Below, one piece after another: positions 24,188-36,119 of a stretch of DNA of 64,000 nucleotides. Where the stretch lies: assembly GCF_000499385.1 (NCBI RefSeq), contig NW_013654529.1, forward strand, positions 62,001 through 126,000, given 5' to 3'. Below the pieces are notes generated by a model, which did no database searches, had not been told where the DNA came from, and saw only the letters and a list, made by a program, of their open reading frames with translations. Within the stretch, counting starts at the first letter, position 1, and every line of letters starts with the position of its first letter. The stretch comes from Eimeria necatrix (Eukaryota; Apicomplexa; Conoidasida; Eucoccidiorida; Eimeriidae). The position numbers and the translations under genes were made by a program.

Positions 24188-25254
24188 GATGGCGCCCCGT
24201 TCTTATCGCATCTACTCTTACGGCTTATCATGCAGCAATCAACCAAAGAAAGTGCCGGCGGGCCAGCTGTTGCTGCTTCCCCCTCTAAAATTCGTGTCAA
24301 TTGCTGGACGTTTGCGGCCGCCCGTGGCTTGAAGCAACAGATGTACCGTCCTGGAGGTACAGGTAGAGCAGTAGACTGGTATTTCAATCCTTCTGCTGCA
24401 GTTATCTTCAGGGTGCCGGAAGCATCGCCTCATAAAGAAGACTTTTCACAAACGAAGACGTTTGTGCAAGTTACACAGGTTCAAGCACCAAGCCGCATTT
24501 CTGTCGCGGCAAATTCACGAGGGTTGTCTTCAACTACCGGCAAACCTACATACAAAGTTAACTTTAGCCCTTGACCTAGGAGTAACCAGCCACAGAGGAG
24601 CGACACCACCACCACCTGTGCATGCAGCGACTTAACGGTCTTTGCAGCAGTACCGCTTACCCACTTGTTTCTCAGAAAATTATGTTCAAGTTTTATTTTA
24701 TACCAAACATGGTGTTGGAGCCCCCATCATAGCGTAGCTGCAGTATATTGCCAGATCATCGATGACAGTACGTGAAGAAACACCCCACGATGTTCCTGAT
24801 CCTTCCATATCAAACCGAGGTGAAACTGCAAAATATGACATGTAAAACTTCCCTTTAAATCGACATATATATCTTGTTTCTCCGGAGGCGCGCTGCATGT
24901 GGAGCTTCAACTTTTGCAAATAGCTTGCGCCAGCGCTGAATGCTGAACACCCAATGTGTCCTCTTGTATACAGCGGTATTTTCAGCACTTTGTCTGCCAA
25001 AAATGCTGCAGTCCTACCTATACAACGCGTTGACTCAGCAAAATTAGATATGTCTAGGGCAGTAAAATGCTTTTTCTGCACTAGCTGAGTCGGGAAACAC
25101 TGGTTATTTCTGTATGGTAGCCAGAGGGCTTTCGGCTTCGCGCCTGCTGCTGCAGTGCGCACAAAGCAAAGGGTGTCTTTAGGTTTGCTTGGAGGCAACT
25201 CAACTGAGGAGGAAACTCTGTATGACAACTGTAGCTATTCCTTCACGTCGACAC
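24188..25254. other. Region between two minus-strand genes
   Basis: Separates the RFC start codon from the stop of the upstream membrane-protein gene. It contains the + frame 24230-24574 (separate entry) and a 176-codon minus frame (24698-25228) that lacks an ATG start and any motif and is probably 3' UTR of the membrane-protein gene. Confidence 0.4.
24230..24574 (+). CDS. Small hypothetical protein, 114 aa
   Basis: Open frame with an ATG start, 42 bp from the divergent RFC start codon, ending TGA. No motif, signal peptide or membrane segment was recognised. Middle part: YFNPSAAVIFRVPEAS. If real, it would share a bidirectional promoter with RFC. The very short spacing leaves little room for two 5' UTRs, so it may be a chance frame over the RFC promoter. 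Confidence 0.25.
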   Translation: MQQSTKESAGGPAVAASPSKIRVNCWTFAAARGLKQQMYRPGGTGRAVDWYFNPSAAVIFRVPEASPHKEDFSQTKTFVQVTQVQAPSRISVAANSRGLSSTTGKPTYKVNFSP

Positions 25255-26302
25255 TTAGTTTGCTGTACGAAGGCGCAAAGTTGAGTTTATGAGTTTCATC
25301 TCCAGGTTGTTCCAGAATAGGAACACAAAAAGTGGTGCAAGTAGTGGTGCTGTTCCGGGTGAGAACAATGTGGCAGTCATCTGTCCGCGAAAAAGGCAAA
25401 CGTTTAGACGATCATCCAACAGCAGAATGGAGCTCCCAATCGCTAGTTTCTTTACATATACATAATTTCTCTGCTTTACTCAGCAGCTGCTCGGGCACGA
25501 AATTTTTGACTCGGCATTGGGCATTCTCTCCAGCAGATCCGCTTTTAAAATTTGCTGATGCAGAATTTTTCCACACTCAAGACTCCTTCGAAAGTCCTCT
25601 TATTCTGCGCAGGAAGGTACACTCCAAAGAGTTACGTGACAATGAATCTCAGTTGCACCTCACCTGGAACATGATGATGTTGTACGAGCCTGTAGAATGC
25701 ATCTAGTGTGAGAAAGGCAGGTTTTACTGGCTGCTAATTAAATGACATACCTGGCTCAGGAATTGCACCTAACTCTATTCTGCCTGAGCTCCCCGGTGTT
25801 AATGTGTGCTTGTAAAGCGGCCTTGTTGAAGTGATTTCATTGAAGTAGAGCTGCTTCGCTTCTGCTGATGGAACAACCTCTATCCAGAGCCTGGCTTCTG
25901 TTAGGACGCTGTAGGAACAGGAACAAGTGCTCCTTATTTTACGAAGACCCACCTGGGTCAGATGGAGCGTTTTCGTAAAAGAACGTAGGCGTCTGAGTGG
26001 GCAAGAAATGCCTGGATAGAAAGATGCATTGGCATATTGGGATGGCAGAAGATGAGGTTTCTGCTACTAACCGGTTGCACGGATGGAGGCAGACGTTTTC
26101 TCCTGCACAAGCCTGCAATTATTTAGAAATGAGTATGATGGGGTGCCTGACGCCCAGATGCACCATGGATACATACCCCGTGTGTATGATTTGGGCATGT
26201 TATGCGATTCAAATCCTTGTGCATTCGTGGCTCAGCAACGCACAGTACATATTGAACCGCCAGTGTAATTGCAAAGCAGATGAAGCAAGCTGATCGATAC
26301 AT
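25255..26302 (-). CDS. Secreted or ER type I membrane protein, unassigned
   Basis: Exons right to left: 26177-26302, 26072-26112, 25943-26011, 25751-25908, 25664-25689, a small uncertain exon about 25575-25604, and 25255-25380; about 190 aa. It starts with a clear signal peptide (MYRSACFICFAITLAVQYVL), then a Cys-containing segment (C-A-G-E-N-V-C-L-H-P-C). Next is a beta-rich stretch with alternating hydrophobics (ARLWIEVVP; RIELGAIPEPGSYNIIMF). The final exon encodes a membrane helix (APLLAPLFVFLFW) and a short basic tail ending in TAA at 25255-25257. Signal peptide, beta domain and C-terminal helix recall p24- or EMC7-like ER proteins, but similarity is too weak to name a family. All phases agree; the tiny sixth exon is the weak link. 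Confidence 0.65.
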
Positions 26303-27506
26303 CTTGTCAATGTTGAAGAAGAATATTACTCGATGAAAATAGAAACTCGAGAAGAATAAATTTTCAAAAAAAGACTCAAGTTTCCGAATGGTTAGCAGGT
26401 GAGATTTCCTGTAGTAGCGCTCGTTGCAGTCCATTCAATTTGCATATCGTTTCCAGGTGTACGTGCAGTTCAGAAACCGCTGCAGCGGTGCGAGGGCAAC
26501 ATGTTGTACATCTGACCCACAGGCTGCATCTTTATTACTATACGGAACTTTCTACCAGCTGTTTTGAACAGCTTCACGGAATTCTGCCGGAGAAACAAGC
26601 CTCTATGTGCGGTAATGCCCGCATTCCAGTGATACCCATTCAATTTTCCGTTGTTGACACTAAAGCCGTCAACAGATTTCCCAAGTGCATATTCTCAACG
26701 ATCTTGTTTCATGTGCACGACTTAGTACAATATCTGAAACACTTGCTGTGCCGGGGATGTTTTAGTTCTTGCATAACTGGACAAGCATGGATGCACCCCT
26801 CTGAAAGCAGGGAGTGGCAGAAGCTTCATGTACCGTGCTGTGCCCATTGACAATGAGCTCGCAGCAGGAGGGTGCATGATACCAAATCCTTTAATTTGTT
26901 CTCCTCACTACTGTAGTAAGAGTGCAGGAGGTGCATCGGAAGCTTCCGACGACAACTGTTGTAGGCTTGCATGCCGCTGTTGGCTCGTGTAAAGAAGTTG
27001 TGCGGTAACTTCGGTACTTCCGAACAGAAAGGAACTGCATTTTTTTCAATGAAGACTGAAGTTTCTGTGCGTTTGCTTAACAAGAAACTGTCAAAAGGCT
27101 CGGCAAGGAAGTACCGAACCACCGGTGACCACTCGCAATGCCTGCTCTACTTAACCATCTCCAGCAGTGACCACTTTTCGTCAAAAGGATTCCTATTTTA
27201 AAATCCGTGACTCCTTCCTTTTTTCCAAGTGGAAGGCTCTACTCGCAAGGGCAAAAGTAAATCGCGCTCAGCGTGAGTGAGCTGCCATACTGAAATACGG
27301 AGTGGACGGCACAAATCCATATCCATGTTATAACTCTTGAGCGGGTTTGGGAAGGGCCTCTTGAGGGATCAGGCCAAGTCACGGGGTCCACCCGCTGGCT
27401 CTTCCAGTCAATCACAGTAGTGGGGAGTCCGCAGGTACCCTCTAAAGAAGTAGCGACCCTCCGGTAGGTCTTTGTGCTGTATGGTGCTTCTAAGCTGAAC
27501 TTGAAC
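26303..27506. other. Divergent intergenic region
   Basis: Lies between the divergent membrane-protein (-) and AN1 zinc-finger (+) genes. Open frames on both strands (for example 26440-26850 on +, 26826-27122 on -) have no recognised motif. One stretch read on - near 26580-26660 (VNNGKLNGYHWNAG) looks protein-like but has no consistent splice context. Confidence 0.4.
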
Positions 27507-28699
27507 ATGGCAGTTCTATCGGACAAGGGATTAACTTGCAGCGACTCACTGTGTCGACAGAGAGATTTTCTCCCCTTCAATTGCAACAAGTGTGGAAAAG
27601 TGGTAAGCAGCACCCCGCAAGGGCTGCAGCTTTGCTGACCCAGCAGCCGACTCAGGCCATACTGTTTCCGTGGGATACTTGTACTAAGCTGCTTCAGGCG
27701 AACGCTGCTGTGGACGCAGCCGAACCTGCTTGTGCTCCGTGGCCAGTTTGCTGCTGCTGCTGTGTTGCGCGTCAGTTTTGCTTGGAGCACTACCTTCCAG
27801 ATGACCACTCCTGTCCACGGAAGAATGCTGGGGATCGGCGCGTCTTCGTCTGCCCCACTTGCTTGGAAGTAGTTGGACTTGTAAGTGCATGCTGCCCGCA
27901 GGAGGTGTGCACCTAGAGGCGCGTGGTGCGCGGACATTCTGCACTTGATGCTGTGAGCCAGCTGTTTTCAGTTGAGAAGCCTACCAAGTGAAGTATGCGT
28001 GGTTGCATCTAGTTCGTCTTGCCAGTTAGGCGTCGGTGTCCTTGGCTCAGATGGACTTGGAGACTGAAGAGGCAGCAGCAGTGCGCCACCGTCCTCAGTG
28101 CAGGCCAGAGCTTCGGGCTCAGAGGGAGAAAATACAGAAGGGGAGGCAGTGCCCAGTCAAGGGATGCAAAGAAGTAGGCTGGGGAAGTGTCGCGCGGGCC
28201 CACATAGTTGTCACATCCTTGTTCCATAGCTTTGTCTGCATATCGCCACACTGCGGGGGTTAGCAGTGCACTTTTCCAGAGTGGGTTCCACGGGCTCTGT
28301 GTCTGCGCCGAAAGAACTTGCGCTGAGGTATTTGAACTGCATATTTGCTGCTTGTCCTAGCAGCGCCTCACAGCGATCTCGTCCATCCATTGCCCACACT
28401 GTCAAGTGGATGTTTGCATCAAACACCGGTTAAAAGAAGACCACAACTGTGAAGTGCTTAAAGCTACGAGGAAGGAGCGAAAAAGAAGCTCCCTCTTCAG
28501 GCAAATGTCGTCGAGCGCCGCCAAAGGAGTGAAATCCAAGTGGCATTCGGACCCGAGCAGCACAGGTGGGACTCTCCTGGGTAAATGTTTAGACTCCCGT
28601 AAACTCTACATAACACCAGGCTACTTAGTGTCTGTTGCGCTTATGCTTGCTTGTGATCAACAGATTACCAAGTGGATCGCAAGGTGCGTCCCTGAGTAG
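27507..28699 (+). CDS. AN1-type zinc-finger protein, ZFAND2-like, two fingers
   Basis: Exons: 27507-27602, 27776-27880, 28051-28173 and 28361-28699, giving 220 aa. An alternative junction (28186/28374) gives the same length. Finger 1 spans exons 1-2: C-x4-C, FLPFNCNKCGK, then FCLEHYLPDDHSC. Finger 2 spans exons 3-4: CPVKGC, then CPHCQVDVCIKHRLKEDHNC. Spacing matches the C-x4-C...C-x2-C...C-x2-H-x5-H-x-C pattern of paired AN1 fingers. A basic tail follows (RKERKRSS). ZFAND2 proteins associate with the proteasome/p97 system in protein quality control; that role here is inferred from the family. The stop is TAG at 28697-28699. The gene is convergent with EF-2. The extreme C-terminus, after about residue 175, is unlike the family and may include unspliced intron. 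Confidence 0.85.
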
Positions 28700-29285
28700 C
28701 GCGATAGTTGGCCCAACACAGCGTATTCAACGTGGGTCTGAAGCCATTGAAGGCACACTGCAATGCATATACATTGTTCAGGAAAAGCGGAGCAGCATGT
28801 GCTCGATCATGTGACGGACTCCACTGTTAACGGCGTTTCCCTTGTATGTCCCATCACCAATCATTTCCGGCCAGCGGGGGGCCCATTGGCGCCCCCGGAA
28901 GCAGCATCTCTAGAACGGCACAACTTTCCTGCACTAAGTATTTGGAGATCTACTGTCAGTCAGGCTAGCTACGCACGGTGTCCCCGCCAAAAAAGGCTAG
29001 CGGCGCACGGCTAAGGCGATGCGCAGGGACTGCACAGGCGAATATGCTCGAAGCAAAAGGAACGATTTCGACGCGCCGAGACAGCGCGATTCCAAATGTC
29101 GCCAGTCCTCACATCACGGCAGAACTTCCTTTCGTCGGAGCTGCCTGGTGACGGGGAAACTTTTTCAGGGAACCAGCCCACATTCACATTCACTTCTTAG
29201 CCCCAGATGTTCAAACAACGCAAAGGGGACACATCTCACCAGAATTGCACACCGCCGAACAGCTTGTATTAGTAGTGGGCCAGCC
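28700..29285. other. Convergent intergenic region
   Basis: Lies between the 3' ends of the AN1 gene (+) and EF-2 (-). Small open frames on both strands carry no motif. Nothing else was seen. Confidence 0.5.
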
Positions 29286-32200
29286 TTACAGCTTGTCGTA
29301 GTAGTGGTCCAGGGGAGGAATTTCGGGCTTAAGATGCTTCCTTGTACGGATACCCTGCACCAAAGCTTCCATCTTGCTTCCCTTTTCTAGTGGGTCACCG
29401 TTGAGGCAGCTCCAGTGGTCGAAGACGCACTGAGGGAAAGCCTGACCTGATGTAGCGGCACGCAGAGCTGTCGTGAATCCGAATGATTCAGCAACTGGCA
29501 GATAGGCACGCAGCACAACGAGCGGGTTGCCAGGCTTGCTATCTTCCTCGAACACGTGCCCACGACGCATGAAGAGCACCGTGTCGATGCCTTCCATTGA
29601 GTCACGCGGCACCGAGATATCGACCAAGAACATGGGTTCCTGGAGACGAGGCTGGGAAACGAGCTGTGCGGCGTACAGCACACGGCGGCACGTCGGCATG
29701 ATCTGGCCAGCACCTCTGTGGATAGCGTCTGCGTGCATGGTGACATCTGTCAGGTTGAAACGGATACCTCGCATGTTCTCCTCGCACAGCACACCTTCTT
29801 TGCTTGCCCACTGAAATGCAGAGTTGCAGTGATCCTTGATTTCGTTGAGATATTGCACACCAACCGTCATATCAACAAGGATGTTGGGCCCGGAGGTTTC
29901 AGGTCCGAAGCACCAAATCTTCATTGCATGATTCTTGTCGAAATCGAACTTCTCGCTCAGCTCGTTGGCACGCTCCTTGGGCCCATCCTTTGAGCTGATC
30001 TTGCCGGATTCAATGGCCTCTGGCAAGCCTTCAGGGAGAGGTTCCGCTGTCATGTAAAGCCTATTGTGCTTGTTCGGTGATTTCGATAGGCAAGTCATGG
30101 ACGATGGTGCAGTAACGGTCTCACGGTACGACACCACAGGATCCGACACAATGATGTCAATTTGGGCGTATTCCTCCTTAAGATCCTTCAGGCAAATTTC
30201 CACGTGCAGCTCGCCACACCCAGCAATGATGTGTTCACCACTTTCCTCAGTGGTGCACACCACCAACGGGTCAGACTTTGACAGGCGCTTCAGACCCTCC
30301 ACAAGCTTTGGAAGCTCCTTCATATCCTTCGGTTTGACGGCAACACGGACAACGGGAGAAACAGAGTACTTCATGTCCGCAATGTTGTGGGCCTGGTCAT
30401 AAGTAGTGAGGGTTCCCGATTTAAGTAAGAACTTGTCGACACCGACGAGGCAGCAAGTGTTGCCGCAAGGCACATCCTGCACCTGCTCGACGTACTTGCC
30501 CATCATAATGACTGTACGCTGGATAGTTTTAATAGTCAAATCGGTCTTTTCCCCAGGCACGTAGTAGGGACCCTGGATGCGGACCTTCTGGCCAGTGGCG
30601 ACAGTTCCAGAGAACACACGACCAAAAGCGTAGAACCGACCTTTGTCGGAAGTTGGCACCATTTTACTCACATACATCATGAGAGGAGCGTTAGGATCGC
30701 AGTTTCTAATGCCGTTTGCTGCCTCGTCGTCCTTAGGGCCTTCATACAGAGTATCCACACGGTACTTCTGCGCCTGCCATGGCGAAGGCAAGTGGCGGAC
30801 AATCATCTCCAGCAAGCAATCTCCGGCCGGGAGCCAGAGCTGCATGACTCGCTTCAGCAATGCCTTGCCGGTCAAATCCTTATCTTCACCCTGAGAACAT
30901 ACCGAAGGGAAGATGACGCACTATGTGCACCAAATGTCTAACTGTTCAACTTGCTAGTGTGGAAACTTTAGTGCCTAGGCGAACCTTCAATTCAACTCCT
31001 AGAGTGGTCAGCATCTTCTCGTATTTATCCTTCTGATCATTCATGATGGTCGAAAACAGCTTGCAGATGGGGTCCATAATGAACTGGCAGAAAGCTCTCT
31101 GAGATCCTTCAGTTTGGGTCTTGGTCCACTTCTTCTCCTTTGCGTTGTAGAAGTTGTTGCCCCACAGACGCTGCATCATCTTCTCCTTGGGCACATCGAA
31201 TTTGGCTGCGTACAGCTTCGCGAACTTCTCAATTGTAAAGGCCCAACCATGCAGCCCTGAACCAAACGAAACTGTTCCCTTTTCAGGGAAGACTTGCATG
31301 TCACCGACGTTCTCATCACTGCAGGTTGAGATAATGACATTGACATTCTCGACATTGCGCTCGAAAGTTAAGTAGATTTCTTCAGGGTCCATTTGCAACT
31401 CTAGCAGCGCACGGTCCACCTTGTTCACATGCAGCACAGGCCTGATTCTCTCCTGAAGCGCCTGGCGCAAGACGGTCTTTGTCTGTACACAGACACCATC
31501 AACCGAGTCAACAACAACGAGGGCGCCGTCCGTGACACGGAGAGCAGCTGTGACTTCAGAGCTGAAGTCAACGTGTCCTGGAGAGTCGATAAGGTTGATA
31601 AGAAACTCCTGCTCGCCCGCTCCATCATCAATGTCCTGCTTAAAATACAACGAGATGCCTGTGCTCTTGATGGTGATGCATCGTTCCTGCTCATCCGCCC
31701 GGGTATCCGTGAAGCGAGCCGTTCCAGATGCCTTTTCTGAAATAATGCCCGCCTTACACACCAGGGAGTCCGTCAGAGTGCTCTTTCCGTGGTCGACATG
31801 GGCAATGACGGACATATTCCTAATGTTCTTAGGATTGCCCATAATTTCGCGCATCTGATCCACTGAAAAGTTCACCTGAAACCACCACCACAGACAGCCT
31901 ATGAAGAACACAATTCACGTCATCGCGCAAGTAAGCTATTTCCGACCACAGCAGCCATAGAAACAATGCATGCTTCCAACCGGGGAGCCTGTAGCATCGC
32001 CCCTTAACGTTGCCTCCGTCGGCCTCGGAACAAGCATCAGTCATAAACCAGGCCACTAAAGAGCAGTATAGACCCAACAATTGAAGGAAGCGAAGGAGCA
32101 TGAACGAGCGCATCAGGGACACCACCCCCCACACGGTAGGGTGCAGCATGAGCATCGTGCTCTGCTTGTCCGCAGTCAGTCAGAAGACAATTTTCCGGAT

Positions 32201-32309
32201 ACGCAGCAAAACAGAAAAAGCCATTGCCCGCAGGACGATCAGGGAAACCACCACTTAAACGCGTCCCTAAGCTCCGTGTTGTGCATGACGCTTCACACCA
32301 GCGTACCAT
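29286..32309 (-). CDS. EEF2: Translation elongation factor 2 (EF-2)
   Basis: Exons right to left: 32307-32309 (the ATG only), 30985-31875 and 29286-30890; 832 aa, the length known for apicomplexan EF-2. The GTPase domain shows AHVDHGKST (residues 26-34), the switch region with [15 protein letters not shown]3 DSPGH and G4 NKVD. Domain II follows, then domain IV with the diphthamide loop [11 protein letters not shown]. The C-terminus is [12 protein letters not shown]-2 is the cytosolic GTPase that moves the ribosome along mRNA. Intron 2 (30891-30984) joins GVELK to GEDKDLTGK in phase 0. The first ORF residue after the acceptor at 31876 is Val, as in MVNFS, so the initiator Met must come from an upstream exon. 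ATG followed by gtacgc at 32309-32304 fits. Confidence 0.96.
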
Positions 32310-35300
32310 TTTCGGAAGGGGGGGAAGTAGATGGGGCGGCTAGGACCGAAAGCGATATTCAGAAGGCAAATCCTTTCGAACATACCACTCCCTGGCTGGA
32401 ACATGTGGAACAACAGCGACAGACAAGCCAGCGACACTAACGGTGCAGCAGCCCACGGAAAGTGGGGTGCCTGCGCAGCCGCAGCCGCCAGCGGGGAGGG
32501 GCTGCGTAGCACAGTCAAGGCTTCGAAACATTTTTTGCCAAAACCAGCCCTCGCGAACAACTTATTATTACATTGTGTCGGCTTATCGCATCTTAATAAC
32601 GATATGCTGCCCAAAGGCATTTCTGAGTGCCTAACCTTGCTAGGGTACGCGAGATTGCCTGCTGAAAAGGACTCAGTTGCTGTCAGCACACACATGGCCA
32701 CATTGCGAAAACGTGCCAAATCAAAGTAGCCCTCGTCCCAACATAAACCATATAAAAGCGCCGAGTTCTCACTACAATCTCGAAGCACAAGGCGGTTCTA
32801 ATGGCAGCGCAGCCTGGTGAGGTTAGCCGCGGGGCTCTGAGGCCCCATACACGTTGGCTGGAGGTCTTCACCAGGACACCTTTCTTTTGCCCGCCAGTAA
32901 ACTCTCGGGGACTTCTGCTTTTTTAATTGTTTAGACTGGTTAAAATGCTCGCAAGGTTCGGTAGCATACCGTCCGGTGCTTTGTATTGCACTAGGCACGA
33001 GCAGTGTAGGCAGTATAGCGTCGCTTCAAGGGCTGCCATCCTCTACTACTTTACGAGCATCCATTTTAGCTGCGCTCATCATCATTGGGCCGTTGTCACC
33101 ACTATCTTTTAACATATATGAAAATTGTTATATTCATGATCGGTGTTCGACTTGCTGGCTGATCGCGTCCACTGACTCTCTGACCACGGCAATTCCTATC
33201 AGCATACCGCATCTGTTAGCTACTTTGAAGATATGGGTCAGGGGTCTGTCTGAGGTCTTGCCTGGACAGCAATGCTCTAGTGAGCAAGTCCCCTTCCTGC
33301 CCCTTACTGGTATTATACTGTTGGCTCCCATGGTTCTAGGCTTGCCAGTAGGAAGAACCGAGCATGGCCCTACCCCCTTATAGAGTTGGGCGTTCAATCA
33401 TGGCTAATCCAGTTGCCGTCATGCCACATAGCGACCCTCAGGAATTGTTGTGCTGAATAAAGTTGCTAGGTTTAAGCCCTGCCTCCGCCTTCAAAAATGC
33501 GTCAGGTGATAAACCATGTGGAGAGCATTTCGCTACATGAGGGTGGCAAGGACCTTTCATGGGAAAAAAAACATTTGAAAGCATTTGATGCCTAACATTT
33601 CACCAATCACACGTTATAGGGTAGTTCCTGCTCCAATTCCAAAGACTGCGCGGTCTGCTATGCTTGATCTCTGGTTCCGGCATATCAAGCCTAACTGAAG
33701 ATGCAGCTTTTGGGCGGCAAGTACCCCATGGGGTTTTAGGACCATCCATAGCGGTGTTCATCTCCATAGCTTCCTGCGATGTGACCAAACATGAGATCCA
33801 GCTTAACACCAGCGATGTCGAGGAAGCTGTGGTCGACGGGTAACTGGCTCTATTGACTCTATTCCTTTTTGTCATGTTCCTTACGGCTGATGTTTGAATA
33901 CAGCCCATGCTTCTGATCTAATGCTGCTCATCCTTAGACTTGTTGCCAAATGAATTAGGACCGACCCCAGAATGTCCCGATTTTGTACCTAGCTTGGCTT
34001 GTGGTTCCGCAGTATGGACATCCAGTGATTCATGCAATTGCGCATGGTGACTACGACACGTCGTCCCCACTTTAATCTTCGATTAGTGTCATTGTGAGCA
34101 TGGTGCAGTTTTGGCCCCTTGAAAGAACTGCAACAAATTGGGCATCAGCTTCGGCGGCGTCTTGCGCAACGCTGTGCAGAATATATTTACGCATCTGGAT
34201 GCTCCAGAGTGATGTCTTGCTTCAAGCTGCGTTTGGCAGCTCACTCTACGGATCCCGCGAGTTATTCATCTGGCCTCATGCGGTAAGCTGTTGACTACCT
34301 TTCTACTTCGCCTTTTTGGGGCCTCCCGCTGCTCCTCTGCACTACGTGCAGCGCGATGCCTCGATACCGTGAAGCTTGATGCACTAGATGGAAATGTTGA
34401 GGCTCGCAGTACTTTCTTAGGAGCTATTTACTTTGCTTATCGTTATGGGTGATATCCACACTGACTGCAAACAAGCTCAACTGACAAGGGCAGTTTATCC
34501 TGCCCACTTTTGAACGTTCTTTCAAAATAGTAGACCAAAACGTTGAAAACAAGTACCTTTCTCACAAGGAAATTGCAAAGGAAGAAGGCTTGATTGGATA
34601 TCTTCCAGTTTAAGTTGCACCAGATGTGCAGCTTCTGTATGCCGAAGAGTCAACCAGCTTGAGCTACAATGAATGGAACTGAAATGCTTGTCCGCAGGGG
34701 GAATCATGAACGCCTGCAACCAGTCTTGAGTGTGTTTAACTCCACTCTTCTCAACAGAAATGCTCAAAGTAACATAAAAGTAACATATAACAGCTGTTGA
34801 GAAGGCTTCTTCAAAATTTCGAAGTCAGGCTAATTTGCTCACTGCGAGCTAAGAGCCTAGCTCTCTTGAAATTACGCTGCGGAGCCGGCTGGTTGCCAGT
34901 AGTCGTGGAATGCATATATTACCCGTTATGTTATGCTTTGGCTAGTCAAATGTTTACTCTTTTGCCTTGTTCTTTTAGCGATGCCAAATATATAACTTGT
35001 TTTTGTTTTCACGGAGTCAGTTCAGTTCTGCCCGCGAAAAGGTAAGGCACGAAGCAACGGCTCTGCTCATAATCAGTAGATAAAAACTCTCAAGGAATCG
35101 CATCTTCTTGAAGGGGACTTCGAAGAAGTTCAGGCGCAGCTTCTTACCCAGTAGCAACACGCAACTCCAAAGTAAAGTGCGCCAGCAGCCAGCTAGCCAG
35201 TGCTCTCAGGGAAATGCATATACGCGCTCTTCCGCAAATAATGGGGGTTTTATATGCATGTACATGCCTTCACAAGGCTGAAGATGTTGTGAAAAGCAGT

Positions 35301-36119
35301 AAGAAGAGGCCTCTATATATTTGTGCGAGCAGCAATGCCCAGTGAGCCTGTTTGACTGCTAGCATGCATAGTGGTGTGACGTGCGGAAGACCTTACCATA
35401 CTGCGTAGCCCTATTTTTAGAATTGAGTACACATTTGGAGCCATTCAAAAATTCATGACTCTCAGGTTTGAAGCGTGGACATTCCGTTCCCGTTGACAGG
35501 AGCAAAATCGATGTGCCCAGCGGTCGCCCACATTGAATTGCTGTCACTTGGGAGCTGCCTTTCTCTCCGTTCGTAGCATTTCACACTTTTGGTCAGATTC
35601 ATTCAAGTTTGAATGTTTTCACTGTTTCAGTCCCTGATATAACAACGTATTAATCATCCTCGCGACACGTATTACAGTGGAGCTGTCATAAAGTAGATCG
35701 CACAGCTGGAAGAACCTCGAACGCAGTTCAGCTCTCAACTCCCGGTAGCGTGAGTAGTGTAGTAATGACTGCTTAGGAGTTTTCTTCGCACTCCATTTTT
35801 GTCAAGGCGGGCTCACTCCCGTTGAGTATCAAGGCTCATCAGAGCCACACTGGGGTCTGCCGGTGAGTCAAATAGACCAGCTGCTTTGTATCGAAAACGC
35901 TCCTTCAGAATAAGACAACATGTTTCTCTCAGACCTTACAGTATCTCTAACGGTAACTCTAATTTAGAGCCACAGTCTTGCTCTTCATACGTGCCCTACA
36001 GCTGGCACCCGGTGGTGGCCAGTTCGCAGAAGCGTTGCTGAGCTTTGTGCATTCTGTTTCTTAGCAAAAAGTGGCCCTTGTTGCGTGGATCATCCGAATA
36101 GTCACTATAGAGGGCAAAG
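32310..36119. other. Long divergent intergenic region
   Basis: About 3.8 kb between the divergent EF-2 and myosin genes. It must hold both promoters. Open frames near the EF-2 side (32331-32729 on +, 32267-32788 on -) overlap its 5' leader and are discounted. A minus frame at 33600-33908 (102 codons) has no recognised domain. Sequence from 33.0 to 36.0 kb is AT-richer than the coding parts. No gene is supported. Confidence 0.45.

Noticed and set aside
24698..25228. 176-codon frame on -
   Set aside because: No ATG start, no motif, and it lies just downstream of the stop of the membrane-protein gene, so it is probably 3' UTR.
25332..25706. 124-codon frame on +
   Set aside because: Antisense to three exons of the membrane-protein gene.
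27239..27937. 232-codon frame on -
   Set aside because: Antisense to exons 1-2 of the AN1 gene, whose Cys/His spacing is diagnostic.
32267..32788. 173-codon frame on - and 132-codon frame on + (32331-32729)
   Set aside because: Both cover the EF-2 5' leader or promoter; neither has a motif, and the minus frame includes the EF-2 initiator exon in another frame.
33600..33908. 102-codon minus frame considered as a retroelement remnant
   Set aside because: No reverse transcriptase, integrase or protease motif, and no terminal repeats.
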